Source: Ceratorhiza oryzae-sativae (lineage: Eukaryota > Basidiomycota > Agaricomycetes > Cantharellales > Ceratobasidiaceae). From it: 64,000 bases of DNA. Where the stretch lies: assembly GCA_030998015.1 (NCBI GenBank), contig JARWMV010000044.1, forward strand, positions 1 through 64,000. Direction: 5' to 3'. Made by a program: the position numbers and the translations under genes. The notes under the pieces are model-generated. The model was given only the letters and a program-made list of their open reading frames with translations, ran no database searches and was not told the DNA's origin. Positions 1 to 10,040 of this stretch are shown here, piece by piece (position 1 is the stretch's first letter; each line of letters begins with the position of its first letter).

Positions 1-954
1 TTGTCTAATGTCTGTTTCTGCATCTGCAGGGTGCACAGATGAGATTTTGCTACAAACTAGTATTGAAATCAAATGTGTATTACAAAGGGTAGAGAGTAGA
101 TTGACCAAAGAGCATGAATGTTTGAGTAAATTGATGGGGATGAGTGGCTTGCGATGCCCTGATTTTTACACTACAATATATGATTCTAGTCTATTTGACA
201 TATCACTATACAAGTATTCTATGGGGTGTATCCACCATCTGCACATGCTATTTAGTACATTTATTGCTACCCCTCAAGGGTTTGATGCTGTGTAAATTGG
301 TAGATATAATATTTGGTGTGCTATTAGCCATGCTAGGTTCAGGTAAGGGGCTCTAGTTTGGTGGTTGTGGGATCTCAGGTGGGTTCTGTTTTTGTTTCCA
401 ATGGTTCTGAGTGTCAGTCAGGGATCACTCATAACTGGCTGAAACTAAATGTATATAGAAAAATATTGGAGTGGATGTACAAAAGAGAATGAATATTTGA
501 GTGAATTAATGTGGACAAGGGGCTTCCAGAGCAATTATTTTATATCCTGTGATTAGGATGATTCATGCTGACCAGTGCTGCACATGTACTGTGAATATGC
601 CCTTGACCTGATTATTGAATTGATTTTCTTGTAAATTCTACAGTCACTGTTAATACTCTGTGCCTGATGCGCATTGATCACCCCCTATATGTTGTAGAAC
701 CATTGCCTCATGTAAACCATGCTGTGTGTAAATGCAGTGTTACATCAAATAACCTACCCCTAAGAGAAGCAGTGTAAGATGTACATGAGCTTTTGATGTG
801 GTGCTTCTGCAGTGGTCACACATGTGTGATGCTGCATGTGATTGAAAGTGCATGTTTTCTTGGAGTTGGCCACAATTGCAGCCCTGCAATACAGTTGGGT
901 GCTAACCAAACAGGCGGAGTGTGGAGCAAGGCCCATCTGAAATTCACAGGCCAC

Positions 955-2950
955 TTAATCTGAGGGTATGAGAATGCAGTTGCAAAATTTTAGGTACTTT
1001 CTCTCATGGATGACATTTATGTTATGCCACTGATTTAAATGATTTAAAATTGGCATTTTTGTTAAATATTCAAATTTGGTCAATCTGCTTGACTGAAGGT
1101 GATGCAGGACAGAGATAGTACATAACATTAAATTTGACAGGTCATTGTTCCACTTCATTGCTGGTACCTTGAGCCTTTCTGATGAGGACTGTAGAGGAAT
1201 AGTCTTCAATGGCTAGGACAGTGGAAACCAAAATATTTTATGATATGTATGCTATAGTATATAGCATGTTCATGGTATGAATGGCTTCATACATGAGATG
1301 ACAAGTGAGCAAAAACATATGCTGGGGTATGAAATGTACTGATCAATTTCTTTGGCACCTTCTGTTTACATACTAGGTAATGACTGATAGACACAAATGG
1401 ACTAATTATATTGATGCATGCTGGATTTGAGTATATTATGGGGCTCAGGATAACCATGATGTCTCATTTTTAAGGAGTTGGGCCTCATTTGATGTTATGG
1501 TTAGTGACTACATGATATAATATATGCTGGATGTAACTCTGGTATCTCAGATTAATTTGATGCTTGCAAAAGTGACATCTGCTCATAAGTGATATTGTGC
1601 TTGTACAGGTGGCTGATTATTGCACAGCAATTGTGAGTGTGTGTGACTACTCTGTGATAGCAGTTATCACAAAGGAGGGTGTTAAGGTACCTCAGGAGAC
1701 CCCCAGCTGTTGCTGATTTTGCCAAGAATGAAAATTCAATGAGGGAGATATTTTAACAAACTGCATTTTTGAGTTCCTAAGCAAAAGAAAATTTGGGGGT
1801 GCTTTGGTCTTGTGGCTGTGCAGAGTGGATGCAAAATTTCAGGTCTGCTGTGGCCTTGTAGTTGTCCAAGGTGGACGCGAAATTTCGGGTCCACTGTGGA
1901 CTTGTGGCTGTGCAGAGTGGACATGAAATTTCAAGTCTGCTGTGGTCTTGAAATTGTCCAAGGTGGACACAATATTTCAGGTCTGCTGTGACCTTGTGGC
2001 TGTGCAGAGTGGACGCGAAATTTCGGGTCTGCTGTGGCCTTGTAGTTGTCCAAGGTGGACATGATATTTTGGGTCCACTGTGGACTTGTGGCTGTGCAGA
2101 GTGGATGCGAAATTTCGGGTCTGCTGTGGTCCTGTGGTTTTCCAAGGTGCATGCAAAATTTTGGGTCTGTCAGCCCAACTGAAGGTCATGCAGTATAGCC
2201 ATAGTCCTTGAAGTTAGAGTTGAGAGGCCCTTGCTCCACTGCATTTTTGGCACCTTGAACCCTTCTGTTGAGGAAAGTGAAGTAGGGGTCTTCAATAGTA
2301 CAAACCAAACTTTTTGACTACATGTAGGTAAGAAGACTTATCACATATTCAAGCTATGAGTGATGGGATTTTCTAATACAACACTTCAGTATATGGCCTG
2401 GTACATGAGATGATATGTGAGGTGACACATGGACTAGGTAATGGAATGTACTAGTTGATATCTTCAGTACCTTCCTTTTAAATACCAGGTACTGCCCAAT
2501 GGACACAAATGGACCCATGATATTGATGTGTGCTAGAATTGACCACATACATGGGGCTCTGAATACTCATGACGCCTGATTTCTATGGAGTAAGTGGGTG
2601 GGCACCTACTGACATCATGGTTCCTCAAAACTTCAATCCAACACTAGACAGTTCTTGTGGAGCTGATTGCAATGCTGTTCTGGCTGTGGAGCCTTGGTGC
2701 CAACCATGAATTTTTGTATTACACTCAGGCCCTTTTCAATATAGGCAACCCTAATTCTGCTCAATTTTTGAAAAGTTGGAGATTGCAGTGCCATAGAGGG
2801 GTTTGTCTATTTGCTTTTCATTGCTAAAGATGGACACAAAATTTCAGGAGTGCTTTGGTGCTTTAGCTGTGCAGAGTGGACTTGAAATTTTGGGTGTGCT
2901 GTGGCCATCTGGATGTTGAAGGTGGATGGAAAATTCTGTGTCTGCACTGT
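955..2950. repeat. Diverged ~1.1-kb duplicated block
   Basis: The stretch from about 1090 to 1560 is recognisably repeated, with many changes, from about 2175 to 2660. Shared landmarks in order: ACTGAAGGT.ATGCAG, a TACCTTGAGCC/CACCTTGAACC stretch, TCTTCAATGG/TCTTCAATAG, GACACAAATGGAC, and ATGGGGCTC followed by CATGA. Each half is followed by 46-bp-type monomers (1788-2170 and about 2830-2950), suggesting an ancient higher-order unit of about 1.1 kb. Boundaries are approximate because they were placed by eye. Confidence 0.5.
1788..2170. repeat. 46-bp tandem array with alternating monomers
   Basis: About eight 46-bp monomers follow one another, starting near 1788, 1834, 1880, 1926, 1972, 2018, 2064 and 2110. 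Each opens with AAATTTC or a variant and contains a TGTGG(C/A)CTTGT core. Two types alternate: one has GTTGTCCAAGGTGGAC, the other GCTGTGCAGAGTGGAC, so the real period is a 92-bp dimer. Degenerate monomers reappear near 2830-2950. It opens frames on the minus strand because 46 is not a multiple of 3 and stops are rare, but I see no reason to think it codes. Confidence 0.8.
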
Positions 2951-4004
2951 GGTGATGTATCACTTGGTATTTCTGTTGTGCAGGAGCTGTCTGATGGGTA
3001 ATTATTCCCATTCATTCATGTAACAATATGTGTGTTTCTACTCTTCATATTGTTATTGACCCAATGCAACTGATGTGCACTGAAGCAGGCATAGTGTGGT
3101 CCAACAACTCAACCCTCTGTTCAGGCCAGATCACCCTAAGCCTATGACCAAGAGTAAGCAAAGGCCTAGTCTAAGTAATCATTCTTCCTCTGCAGTACAC
3201 CTTGGCATTCCTGGACCTGTATTGTACCATTTTATTCTGTCTTGTACAATGGCACCAGCATTACTACCATGATGTGCATTCATAGCAATGGATATTGCTC
3301 ACACTGTTGTAGCATGAGTCACAGAGGATATGACTTGTAGAGGAGAGATAGCATGGGTCCATGGTGTCTCTAACATTAGAAGCACAAGCTTCTAAGATAT
3401 CCACTTTTATGCATTCAACCATATATACCTAGCTCTATGCCACTTGCCATTTGCATAACATGTCAGTGGCATTATAAAGTTGTCAGACCTCATATAAGGG
3501 TCAGCTGCCCAACCAATTGCAGTGCCACTAGTCTGTGTAAGTCCAACCATAAATCAGGTCATACAGTGTCACAGCAGACTTGTCCATGAGGGACCTTTGA
3601 GTGAGAACTGCTTGAGCACTTTGTTGTACTCCTGCTCCCAGTGGTTAGCATGGGACTTAGGCAACCTAAGTATGGTAGTTTGATTAAGATTGTTACTCCC
3701 GCTATCTTTTTGCTGTTGATGCCTTGCCAGCATGCTGGCAAGACATCTGTACTTTTTGATTATTAAGAGTGTGTTTGGTATCATGATTGTGACAGCAAGA
3801 GTTATGAGAATGGAAAGTTTCCTGCAGGAAAATTGAATGAGAGAGGTATTTTCACACCTTGGACTTTGGATTTTCTGACCTATTTTATTTTATTTTCAGA
3901 GCTAAGATCCCTGAATTTGAAATGAAATCAGGGTCCTTTTAGGGGAAACCAGGGTTCATTTAGGGGTTTTTTCATACCTAGCATGATAACCCAGCCTATT
4001 TACA

Positions 4005-4591
4005 GGATTAGTCATCTTAGATGACTTGTCCTTTACTCTCTAGCTGACTAAGTGTCACGTGACTCAGGATATATTACAAATCTCTGGTCACTTAGTCAGG
4101 CACTTCTCGGTCCTCAGGGTCTGAGCGCCTGGTCTAGCGCTTTGAGAACCTTCAGGGTTCCCCGGGCAGGGTCTGGGTGGAGCTGAGTTGAGCCCTCGGC
4201 CGGTTGATCTTCGGATCGCCGAGTCCGTGGGAGCCTCGGCTTCACACGGATCAGCTCGGTTCGGACCTTGATGGTTCTTGGCGTTAGTCAGGTGTCTCCC
4301 CCTGATTGGCCAGTCGTGTGGAGGAGTGATCACATGGACGGTTACCATGCGGTCAGGATCAGTCAGCTGTTCTTCTCCTTTGTTCGGTTAAGTCTTCTTC
4401 CCTTGGCGTTTCTCACGCCAGTGACGTGGCATGTTCGTCTGCCACGGCATAAAAAGACACAGTGGAAGGGCTCTGATGAGTATCTACGAAAGTCTCTCCC
4501 GGGTGATTACCTAGGAGTTCTTAGCCTTTCTTCCGCTCGTCGCCGCTCGTGCTCGCTCCGCTCGCACTCACGACTCCTCGCTCCACCTAAC
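4005..4591 (+). repeat. Penelope-like pseudo-LTR, copy 1
   Basis: About 587 bp, nearly identical to 8141-8727 and clearly similar to 10041-10627. It begins GGATTAGTCATCTTAG and ends at CTCGCTCCACCTAACC. Its left edge meets the CpG-poor repeat DNA without telomere-like sequence. It contains a hammerhead ribozyme fold near its 3' end. Opposed small frames of 86 and 111 codons recur in every copy, but nothing suggests they are genes. Confidence 0.85.
4464..4531 (+). ncRNA. Type I hammerhead ribozyme, copy 1
   Basis: The complete conserved core is present: CTGATGA (4473-4479), short stem II GTATCTAC (4480-4487), then GAAA (4488-4491). Stem I is GGAAGGGCT (4464-4472) pairing with AGCCTTTCT (4523-4531), nine pairs with two G-U wobbles. 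Stem III starts with A-U and G-C, has a small internal loop, then CTCC pairs with GGAG and is capped by a GGGT/ACCT hairpin. The UH cleavage dinucleotide is TT at 4521-4522, so cleavage would follow 4522. Hammerheads in pseudo-LTRs are known for Penelope-like elements. Activity is inferred from the fold. Confidence 0.8.
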
Positions 4592-4630
4592 CCAATTGAG
4601 TGCCCCGCCCCCTCTTCTCTGCTTGCTAAC

Positions 4631-7600
4631 ATGGTCGCCCCCCAAGCCCGTTCCTCGACCGCGACCGGCTCCATGCCGTCCTTCGCCCGTGCCATGTCCC
4701 CGGCCCTATTAGGGCACATGTCTACCGCCGCCATCGCTGACGCAGAGAAGCGCATGGTGGCCTCTGGGCATGCCAAGAGCTGGACGGAGCTCTTGGAACT
4801 CGTCCCCCTCGCGTACAGGGACACCTTACGCGAGCCGTTTAAGGAGCTCAACTCCCTAGTGGAGAAGTTCCATAACGTGCAGAGGGTAGTCGCTCGTCTA
4901 GGCGAGTCGATGAATAAGGGCGAGCTACCGACGCAAGTCCGCGGTTTGAAAGAACCTGCGTGGCAAGTGTCGAAGGAGTTCAGGGCAAACCCGCAAGGGT
5001 CAGAGATGTTGCAGACACTCTCTGCCGCCCACACAGCCTATGTCGACCAAGCGTACGCGCATGGTCGTGAACTCAAGACTGCTGAGGAAACATTCCTCCG
5101 GTCGCAGTTGGCGCACGACGTCTGGTGCCCAACTTGGAAGCGGAAGGTCGAGGACGCCTATGTGGCGCTCCAACGTACCATTGCCCCCCGCATTGCCGAG
5201 GCTGTTGAGGGTCAACCTCCAGCTATCGAATATGTGGAGGACCCTTTCCGCAAAGGCGAAAAGGACCGTCTGCTTGCAGACCTCCCCACCTTCGGCACCA
5301 GGATCATCGAGATCCAAAATGCTCGCGCGGTCGCGGAGAAGGTGAAGGTGGCAAGGAAGACGGCCATCAAGGACGCTGCCGACGTTGACATGGACGTCGA
5401 CGATAAACCCATGGACCCGGCCGCCATCAGGGCCATGGTTGGTGCAGAGATTAAGCGTGCGCTTAATCAAAATGTGAGTATTTTCGATTGGTCGGGTAGC
5501 TCACAACCTAATGTCGGTTTAGCCGATCGCCAAGCCCGCTCCCAAGGGCAAGGCTCCCAAATTAGGCCCGATCGCGCGCAAAGGCAAGGGGAAGACAGGC
5601 CATACGAGTCCCAAGACAGGACTTGCGGCCCCCCTCCACTATGGCCCTGCCCAGAAACGCAAGTTCAAGGGCCAAGGCGCGAACAAGAACAAAGGCGGCA
5701 ACAATTCCAACGCTGTGCCGAGCAGAAGATCCAAGTGATCAGAAGCTCTGAATGGAGGTATGAACATCCGTCTAGTTATCCAGACGATATTTTATACTTA
5801 CCAATTAATATAGCCATCAAGGTCCTACTCGAGCGCGTCCCTTATGATATAAGGAGGTTGGCGTCGTTTAGGAAAGGGGTTCATGTTGGGCCGGGGGTAG
5901 TTCTCCCCATTAATGTATCGATTCATCTGTCTGCTGGTTTGAAATATATGTTGTTCTCACCTGTGAATCGCTCGATCGTTAGTAACGCGTGGCAAGATTT
6001 TTGCAACCGGTTAAGATGGAAGTATTTCTTCCTGAATAAAGATGCTGACGATGATGCTGAAGCAGAGTACTTACCGCAATTCGACTTTAAAGGCAAAACC
6101 TCAGAAGGTGCACCTGATATGAGTCGAAACATGGAAGCAGGTCTTGAGAAAGGGCAAGCGTCTATTGAGCAAATGCTCGATGCTATTCCCCCTCATGGAT
6201 TGCCAAGAGATCACGGTCTTGTGCAGTTAAAGCCTGTTAAGGACTTCATCGACAACGGTGGATATTTAGTCCTTCCCACGGACAAAAACCTCGGATGTGC
6301 GGTCGTAACACGTGAATGGTACCTTCAGCAGTGCCTTAAAATGCTCGAATCCGCAGACTATCAAAAGATAGTCCCATTCATAGCATTAGGACATATGGTT
6401 AGAAAACGTGAGGCTATTAGGAAACTGGCTAAAGAAGGGGAATGGCCCGGTGTCTCTAAACAGCAACGCAAGTGGTGTGTACACACTATCCCTGAATGGG
6501 ATCCCTGGAAAGGGATGCCCAGGTTTTATGGTATCCCCAAGATACATAAAAACCCATGGAAAATGAGACCAATCGTTCCATGTCACTCAGCGATGGTAAA
6601 TCCAGCCGCTAAGATTTTCAGCCATTTACTCAAGCCTATAGTCAAGGCGCGGCCTTACGTATTAGAAGGAAGTAAGGCGCTAGCTATAGCACTTGAAGGG
6701 GTGAAACTCCCCAAGGATCGGAAAGTATGGATAGTTTCAGGCGACGTCACGGCCTATTATCCAAATGTTCCACTCTTTGAGAGTAGGAAGATTGTGGCTA
6801 CGTATTGTATAGACCACTACTATCCGGAATGGTTTAATGACAATGATGAATTGGGAGAATTGTCAGAAAACCAGATCCATAAGATGAAGGCGTTCTATGA
6901 TCTTTTCGACATAGCTAACGATAACCTTATCTTCCGATTTCAAGACCAGTTCTATAGGCAACTCAAAGGCCTGGCTATGGGGGTAGCGTCATCCCCAGAC
7001 ATAGCCAACCTTTATGGGGCCTACTTTGAGGAACAATTTATACCAACGGAGCCAAGAATTTTATTCTACCGAAGGTATATCGACGATGTACTAGCTATAG
7101 TAGAGGCAGATGACCATGAAGAAGCCTTGAAAATATGTGGCGGTATCAAGTTCGATGGTTGCGAAATCGTGTGGTCTGCAAATAGAGATTTCTCTATCTT
7201 TCTGGATATGTTTATATTTATAAAGGATGACCGCGTCCATTATAGAGTGTACAAGAAAGCGCAGAACAATCAGGAACGTATCCCATGGGCTTCTCACCAT
7301 CCTCTTGATGTCAAAAGAGGTACCTTCATTGGTGAGATTACCAGGATGGCTACCCTATCAAGTCAGTACATGAGTACTATGAACTGGCCTTGAAGGATCT
7401 GCGGGATCTGTACTTGGCCAGGGGGTACCCACCTCACTGTATTAAAACATGGCTGAATAAGCATGCAACTGAACGCTGGAGGAACCGATTGGCTCCAAAA
7501 GATGTCGCATCAGAACAGACAGGCAGGTTGCACGTCATTAAGACAGTGTTTAATCCAGTATGGGATTACGTTGACATACACGAAGTACATAATGCGATAC

Positions 7601-8040
7601 TTAGTGAATGGAACAAAGATGTTGTTCCAAGGCAAAAAGCTCGACAGCTCACACTGTTCGAGGTGGGGGTGGCACAGCCCCCACGCAGAACCCGGCGTCG
7701 CAAGGTGGCGCGTGTTACAGCTAACCTTGCTTCTGTGTCGGAGGTGGTTAGTGAGTCTGACTCCGATCAGGAGGAAGAAGATCACCTACCCAGGTCCGCG
7801 CGGCTTGGAATACAGGACAGGACAGCACGCAAAAACCTTAGGACAAAGGATGACGCCCTTGCCCAACTAGTCAATCAACGCCTGATATTATCTCGCAAAC
7901 GCCCCTTGGCAATTGGTGATTTAACATCTACATGGCGAAAAATAGTACTAGCGTACAATGAAGATGAACGCTTTGGCTTGCCAGAGTACATCTTCAATCG
8001 TGTATGGGAGGATCTTGACACAGATCCTTCATTGCATTAG
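4631..8040 (+). CDS. Penelope-like ORF1 plus reverse transcriptase, frameshifted near 7365
   Basis: One frame runs from the pseudo-LTR through 7393; the likely start is ATG 4631 just after the pseudo-LTR. The first ~280 codons look like a helical gag/ORF1-like region rich in Ala, Glu and Lys. From about 5780 comes a Penelope-type RT: the N-terminal PTDKNLGCAVV motif (about 6275), PKIHKNPWKMRPIV, motif A SGDVTAYYPNV (about 6740), motif B GLAMGVASSPDIAN (about 6970), and the catalytic YIDD at 7077-7088. Compared with the second copy, a 2-bp insertion near 7360-7372 shifts the frame; the C-terminal part continues at 7390-8040. A possible 49-nt intron lies at 5474-5522. No endonuclease domain is visible. 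As it stands the full RT cannot be made from this copy without recoding. Confidence 0.8.
5474..5522 (+). other. Candidate 49-nt intron between ORF1 and RT
   Basis: GTGAGT at 5474 and CGGTTTAG ending at 5522, with a CTAAT branch-like site, match the introns of neighbouring genes. Left in, the frame reads through into RT. Removed, the downstream frame changes and gives 71 codons of very Lys/Gly-rich sequence ending at TGA 5736-5738, a typical nucleic-acid-binding tail. A second possible intron at 5735-5775 (41 nt) would restore the RT frame, since 49+41 is a multiple of three, but it is short. Confidence 0.5.
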
Positions 8041-8140
8041 ACAAGTGTGTGATAGAGTTGGTTCAAACCCAACCCCTAACACAACCTAACCGAACTTAAC
8101 CTAACGTTAATCCTAACCAGATTAAGTAATGGTTAAGGGA
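8041..8140 (+). other. PLE 3' tail with T-arm-like hairpin and telomere-like repeats
   Basis: GTTGG-TTCAAAC-CCAAC at 8057-8073 is a perfect 5-bp stem with a 7-nt loop, the form and B-box sequence of a tRNA T-arm. Degenerate CCTAA repeats follow (about 8074-8118), then a spacer, then G-strand-like GGTTAAGGGAGGATTAG at the start of the next pseudo-LTR. No complete tRNA is present upstream. The same 100 bp recurs at 9941-10040 with few changes. Confidence 0.7.
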
Positions 8141-8727
8141 GGATTAGTCATCTTAGATGACTTGTCCTTTACTCTCTAGCTGACTAAGTGTCACGTGACT
8201 CAGGATATATTACAAATCTCTGGTCACTTAGTCAGGCACTTCTCGGTCCTCAGGGTCTGAGCGCCTGGTCTAGCGCTTTGAGAACCTTCAGGGTTCCCCG
8301 GGCAGGGTCTGGGTGGAGCTGAGTTGAGCCCTCGGCCGGTTGATCTTCGGATCGCCGAGTCCGTGGGAGCCTCGGCTTCACACGGATCAGCTCGGTTCGG
8401 ACCTTGATGGTTCTTGGCGTTAGTCAGGTGTCTCCCCCTGATTGGCCAGTCGTGTGGAGGAGTGATCACATGGACGGTTACCATGCGGTCAGGATCAGTC
8501 AGCTGTTCTTCTCCTTTGTTCGGTTAAGTCTTCTTCCCTTGGCGTTTCTCACGCCAGTGACGTGGCATGTTCGTCTGCCACGGCATAAAAAGACACAGTG
8601 GAAGGGCTCTGATGAGTATCTACGAAAGTCTCTCCCGGGTGATTACCTAGGAGTTCTTAGCCTTTCTTCCGCTCGTCGCCGCTCGTGCTCGCTCCGCTCG
8701 CACTCACGACTCCTCGCTCAACCTAAC
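8141..8727 (+). repeat. Penelope-like pseudo-LTR, copy 2
   Basis: Almost identical to copy 1, offset by 4136 bp. It ends in CTCAACCTAACC and is joined directly to the 5'-truncated RT copy at about 8729. Confidence 0.85.
8600..8667 (+). ncRNA. Type I hammerhead ribozyme, copy 2
   Basis: Same core and stems as copy 1: CTGATGA at 8609-8615, GAAA at 8624-8627, stem I 8600-8608 with 8659-8667, predicted cleavage after 8658. No change in any paired or core base. Confidence 0.8.
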
Positions 8728-8728
8728 C

Positions 8729-9940
8729 GAATGGTTTAATGATAATGACGAATTGGGAGAATTATCAGAAAACCAGATCCACAAGATGAAGGCGTTCTAT
8801 GATCTTTTCGACATAGCTAACGACAACCTCATCTTCCGATTTCAAGACCAGTTCTATAGGCAACTCAAAGGCCTGGCTATGGGGGTAGCGTCATCCCCAG
8901 ACATAGCCAACCTTTATGGTGCTTATTTTGAAGAACAATTTATACCAACGGAGTCAAGAATCCTATTCTACCGAAGGTATATCGACGATGTACTAGCTAT
9001 AGTAGAGGCAGATGACCATGAAGAAGCCTTGAAAATATGTAGCGGTATTAAGTTCGATGGTTGCGAAATCGTATGGTCTGCGAATAGAGATTTCTCTATC
9101 TTTCTGGATATGTTCATATTTATAAAGGATGACCGCGTCCATTATAGAGTGTACAAGAAAGCACAGAACAATCAAGAACGTATCCCATGGGCGTCTCACC
9201 ATCCTCTTGATGTCAAAAGAGGTACCTTCATTGGTGAGATCACCAGGATGGCTACCCTATCAAGTACTAAGGAGTACTATGAACTGGCCTTGAAGGATCT
9301 GCGGGATCTGTACTTGGCCAGGGGGTACCCACCTCACTGTATTAAAGCATGGCTGAATAAGCATGCAACTGAACGCTGGAGGAACCGTTTGGCTCCAAAA
9401 GATGTCGCATCAGAACAGACAGGCAGGTTGCACGTCATTAAGACAGTGTTTAATCCAGTATGGGATTACGTTGACATACACGAAGTACATAATGCGATAC
9501 TTAGTGAATGGAACAAAGACGTTGTTCCAAGGCAAACAGCTCGACAGCTCACACTGTTTGAGGTTGGGGTGGCACAGCCCCAACGCAGAACCCGGCGTCG
9601 CAAGGTGGCGCGTGTTACAGCTAACCTCGCTTCTGTGTCGGAGGTGGTTAGTGAGTCTGACTCCGATCAGGAGGAAGAAGATCACCTACCCAGGTCCGCG
9701 CGGCTTGGAATACAGGACAGGACAGCACGCAAAAACCTTAGGACAAAGGATGACGCCCTTGCCCAACTAGTCAATCAACGCATGATATTATCTCGCAAAC
9801 GCCCTTTGGCAATTGGAGATTTAACATCAACTTGGCGGAAAATAGTACTAGCGTACAATGAGGATGAACGTTTTGGCTTGCCAGAATACATCTTCAATCG
9901 GGTATGGGAGGATCTTGACACAGATCCTTCATTGCATTAG
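8729..9940 (+). pseudogene. 5'-truncated Penelope-like RT copy
   Basis: The copy starts at the position matching 6827 of the first unit, so ORF1, the RT N-terminus and motif A are missing. From there the frame stays open to TAG at 9938-9940, about 400 codons. It keeps motif B (GLAMGVASSPD), YIDD and the long C-terminal extension. It lacks the 2-bp insertion of the first unit, so it shows the intact frame (SSTKEYYEL) where the first unit breaks. 5' truncation is usual when target-primed reverse transcription stops early. The acidic stretch SESDSDQEEED is followed by basic residues near the C-terminus. Confidence 0.85.
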
Positions 9941-10040
9941 ACAAGTTTGTGATAGAGTTGGTTCAAACCCAACCCCTAACACAACCTAACCGAACTTAAC
10001 CTAACGTTAATCCTAACCAGATTAGGTAATGGTTAAGGGA
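9941..10040 (+). other. PLE 3' tail, second copy
   Basis: Repeats 8041-8140, including the T-arm-like hairpin (9957-9973), the CCTAA-type repeats and the GGTTAAGGGAGGATTAG junction. Its conservation across two units supports it being part of the element rather than host telomere. Confidence 0.7.

Larger units (their letters stand above)
1..4004. repeat. Gene-free CpG-poor degenerate repeat region
   Basis: No reading frame here resembles a protein I recognise; open frames are short and composition-driven. By eye the DNA is very poor in CG dinucleotides (only about three in the first 960 bases) and rich in TG and CA, unlike the retroelement that follows at 4005, where CG is common. This is what old, cytosine-methylated repeat DNA looks like after deamination. 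It contains a 46-bp tandem array and a diverged long duplication, listed separately. A foreign or contaminant origin cannot be excluded from composition alone. Confidence 0.6.

Noticed and set aside
1736..2189. Overlapping minus-strand frames with HSRPEI/HSAQPQ repeats
   Set aside because: They are translations of the 46-bp tandem array in several frames, not a protein.
4088..4348. 86-codon minus-strand frame in each pseudo-LTR (also 8224-8484, 10124-10384)
   Set aside because: Conserved only because the repeat is conserved; no recognisable domain and antisense to the element.
4440..4500. Type III hammerhead topology using AGAC upstream and GTCT after GAAA
   Set aside because: The base following AGAC is not the U required at position 16.1; the type I pairing has nine stem I pairs and a proper UH site.
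4268..4630. Start of the retroelement protein at ATG 4268 inside the pseudo-LTR
   Set aside because: This stretch is the shared pseudo-LTR, repeated before an unrelated frame in copies 2 and 3, and it covers the ribozyme. ATG 4631, just after the pseudo-LTR, is more likely.
8040..8080. Complete tRNA gene at the T-arm-like hairpin
   Set aside because: No acceptor stem, D-arm or anticodon arm can be formed from the flanking sequence.
8041..8140. A real chromosome end (telomere) at the CCTAA repeats
   Set aside because: Repeats are short, degenerate and duplicated identically in the next unit, with unique sequence on both sides.
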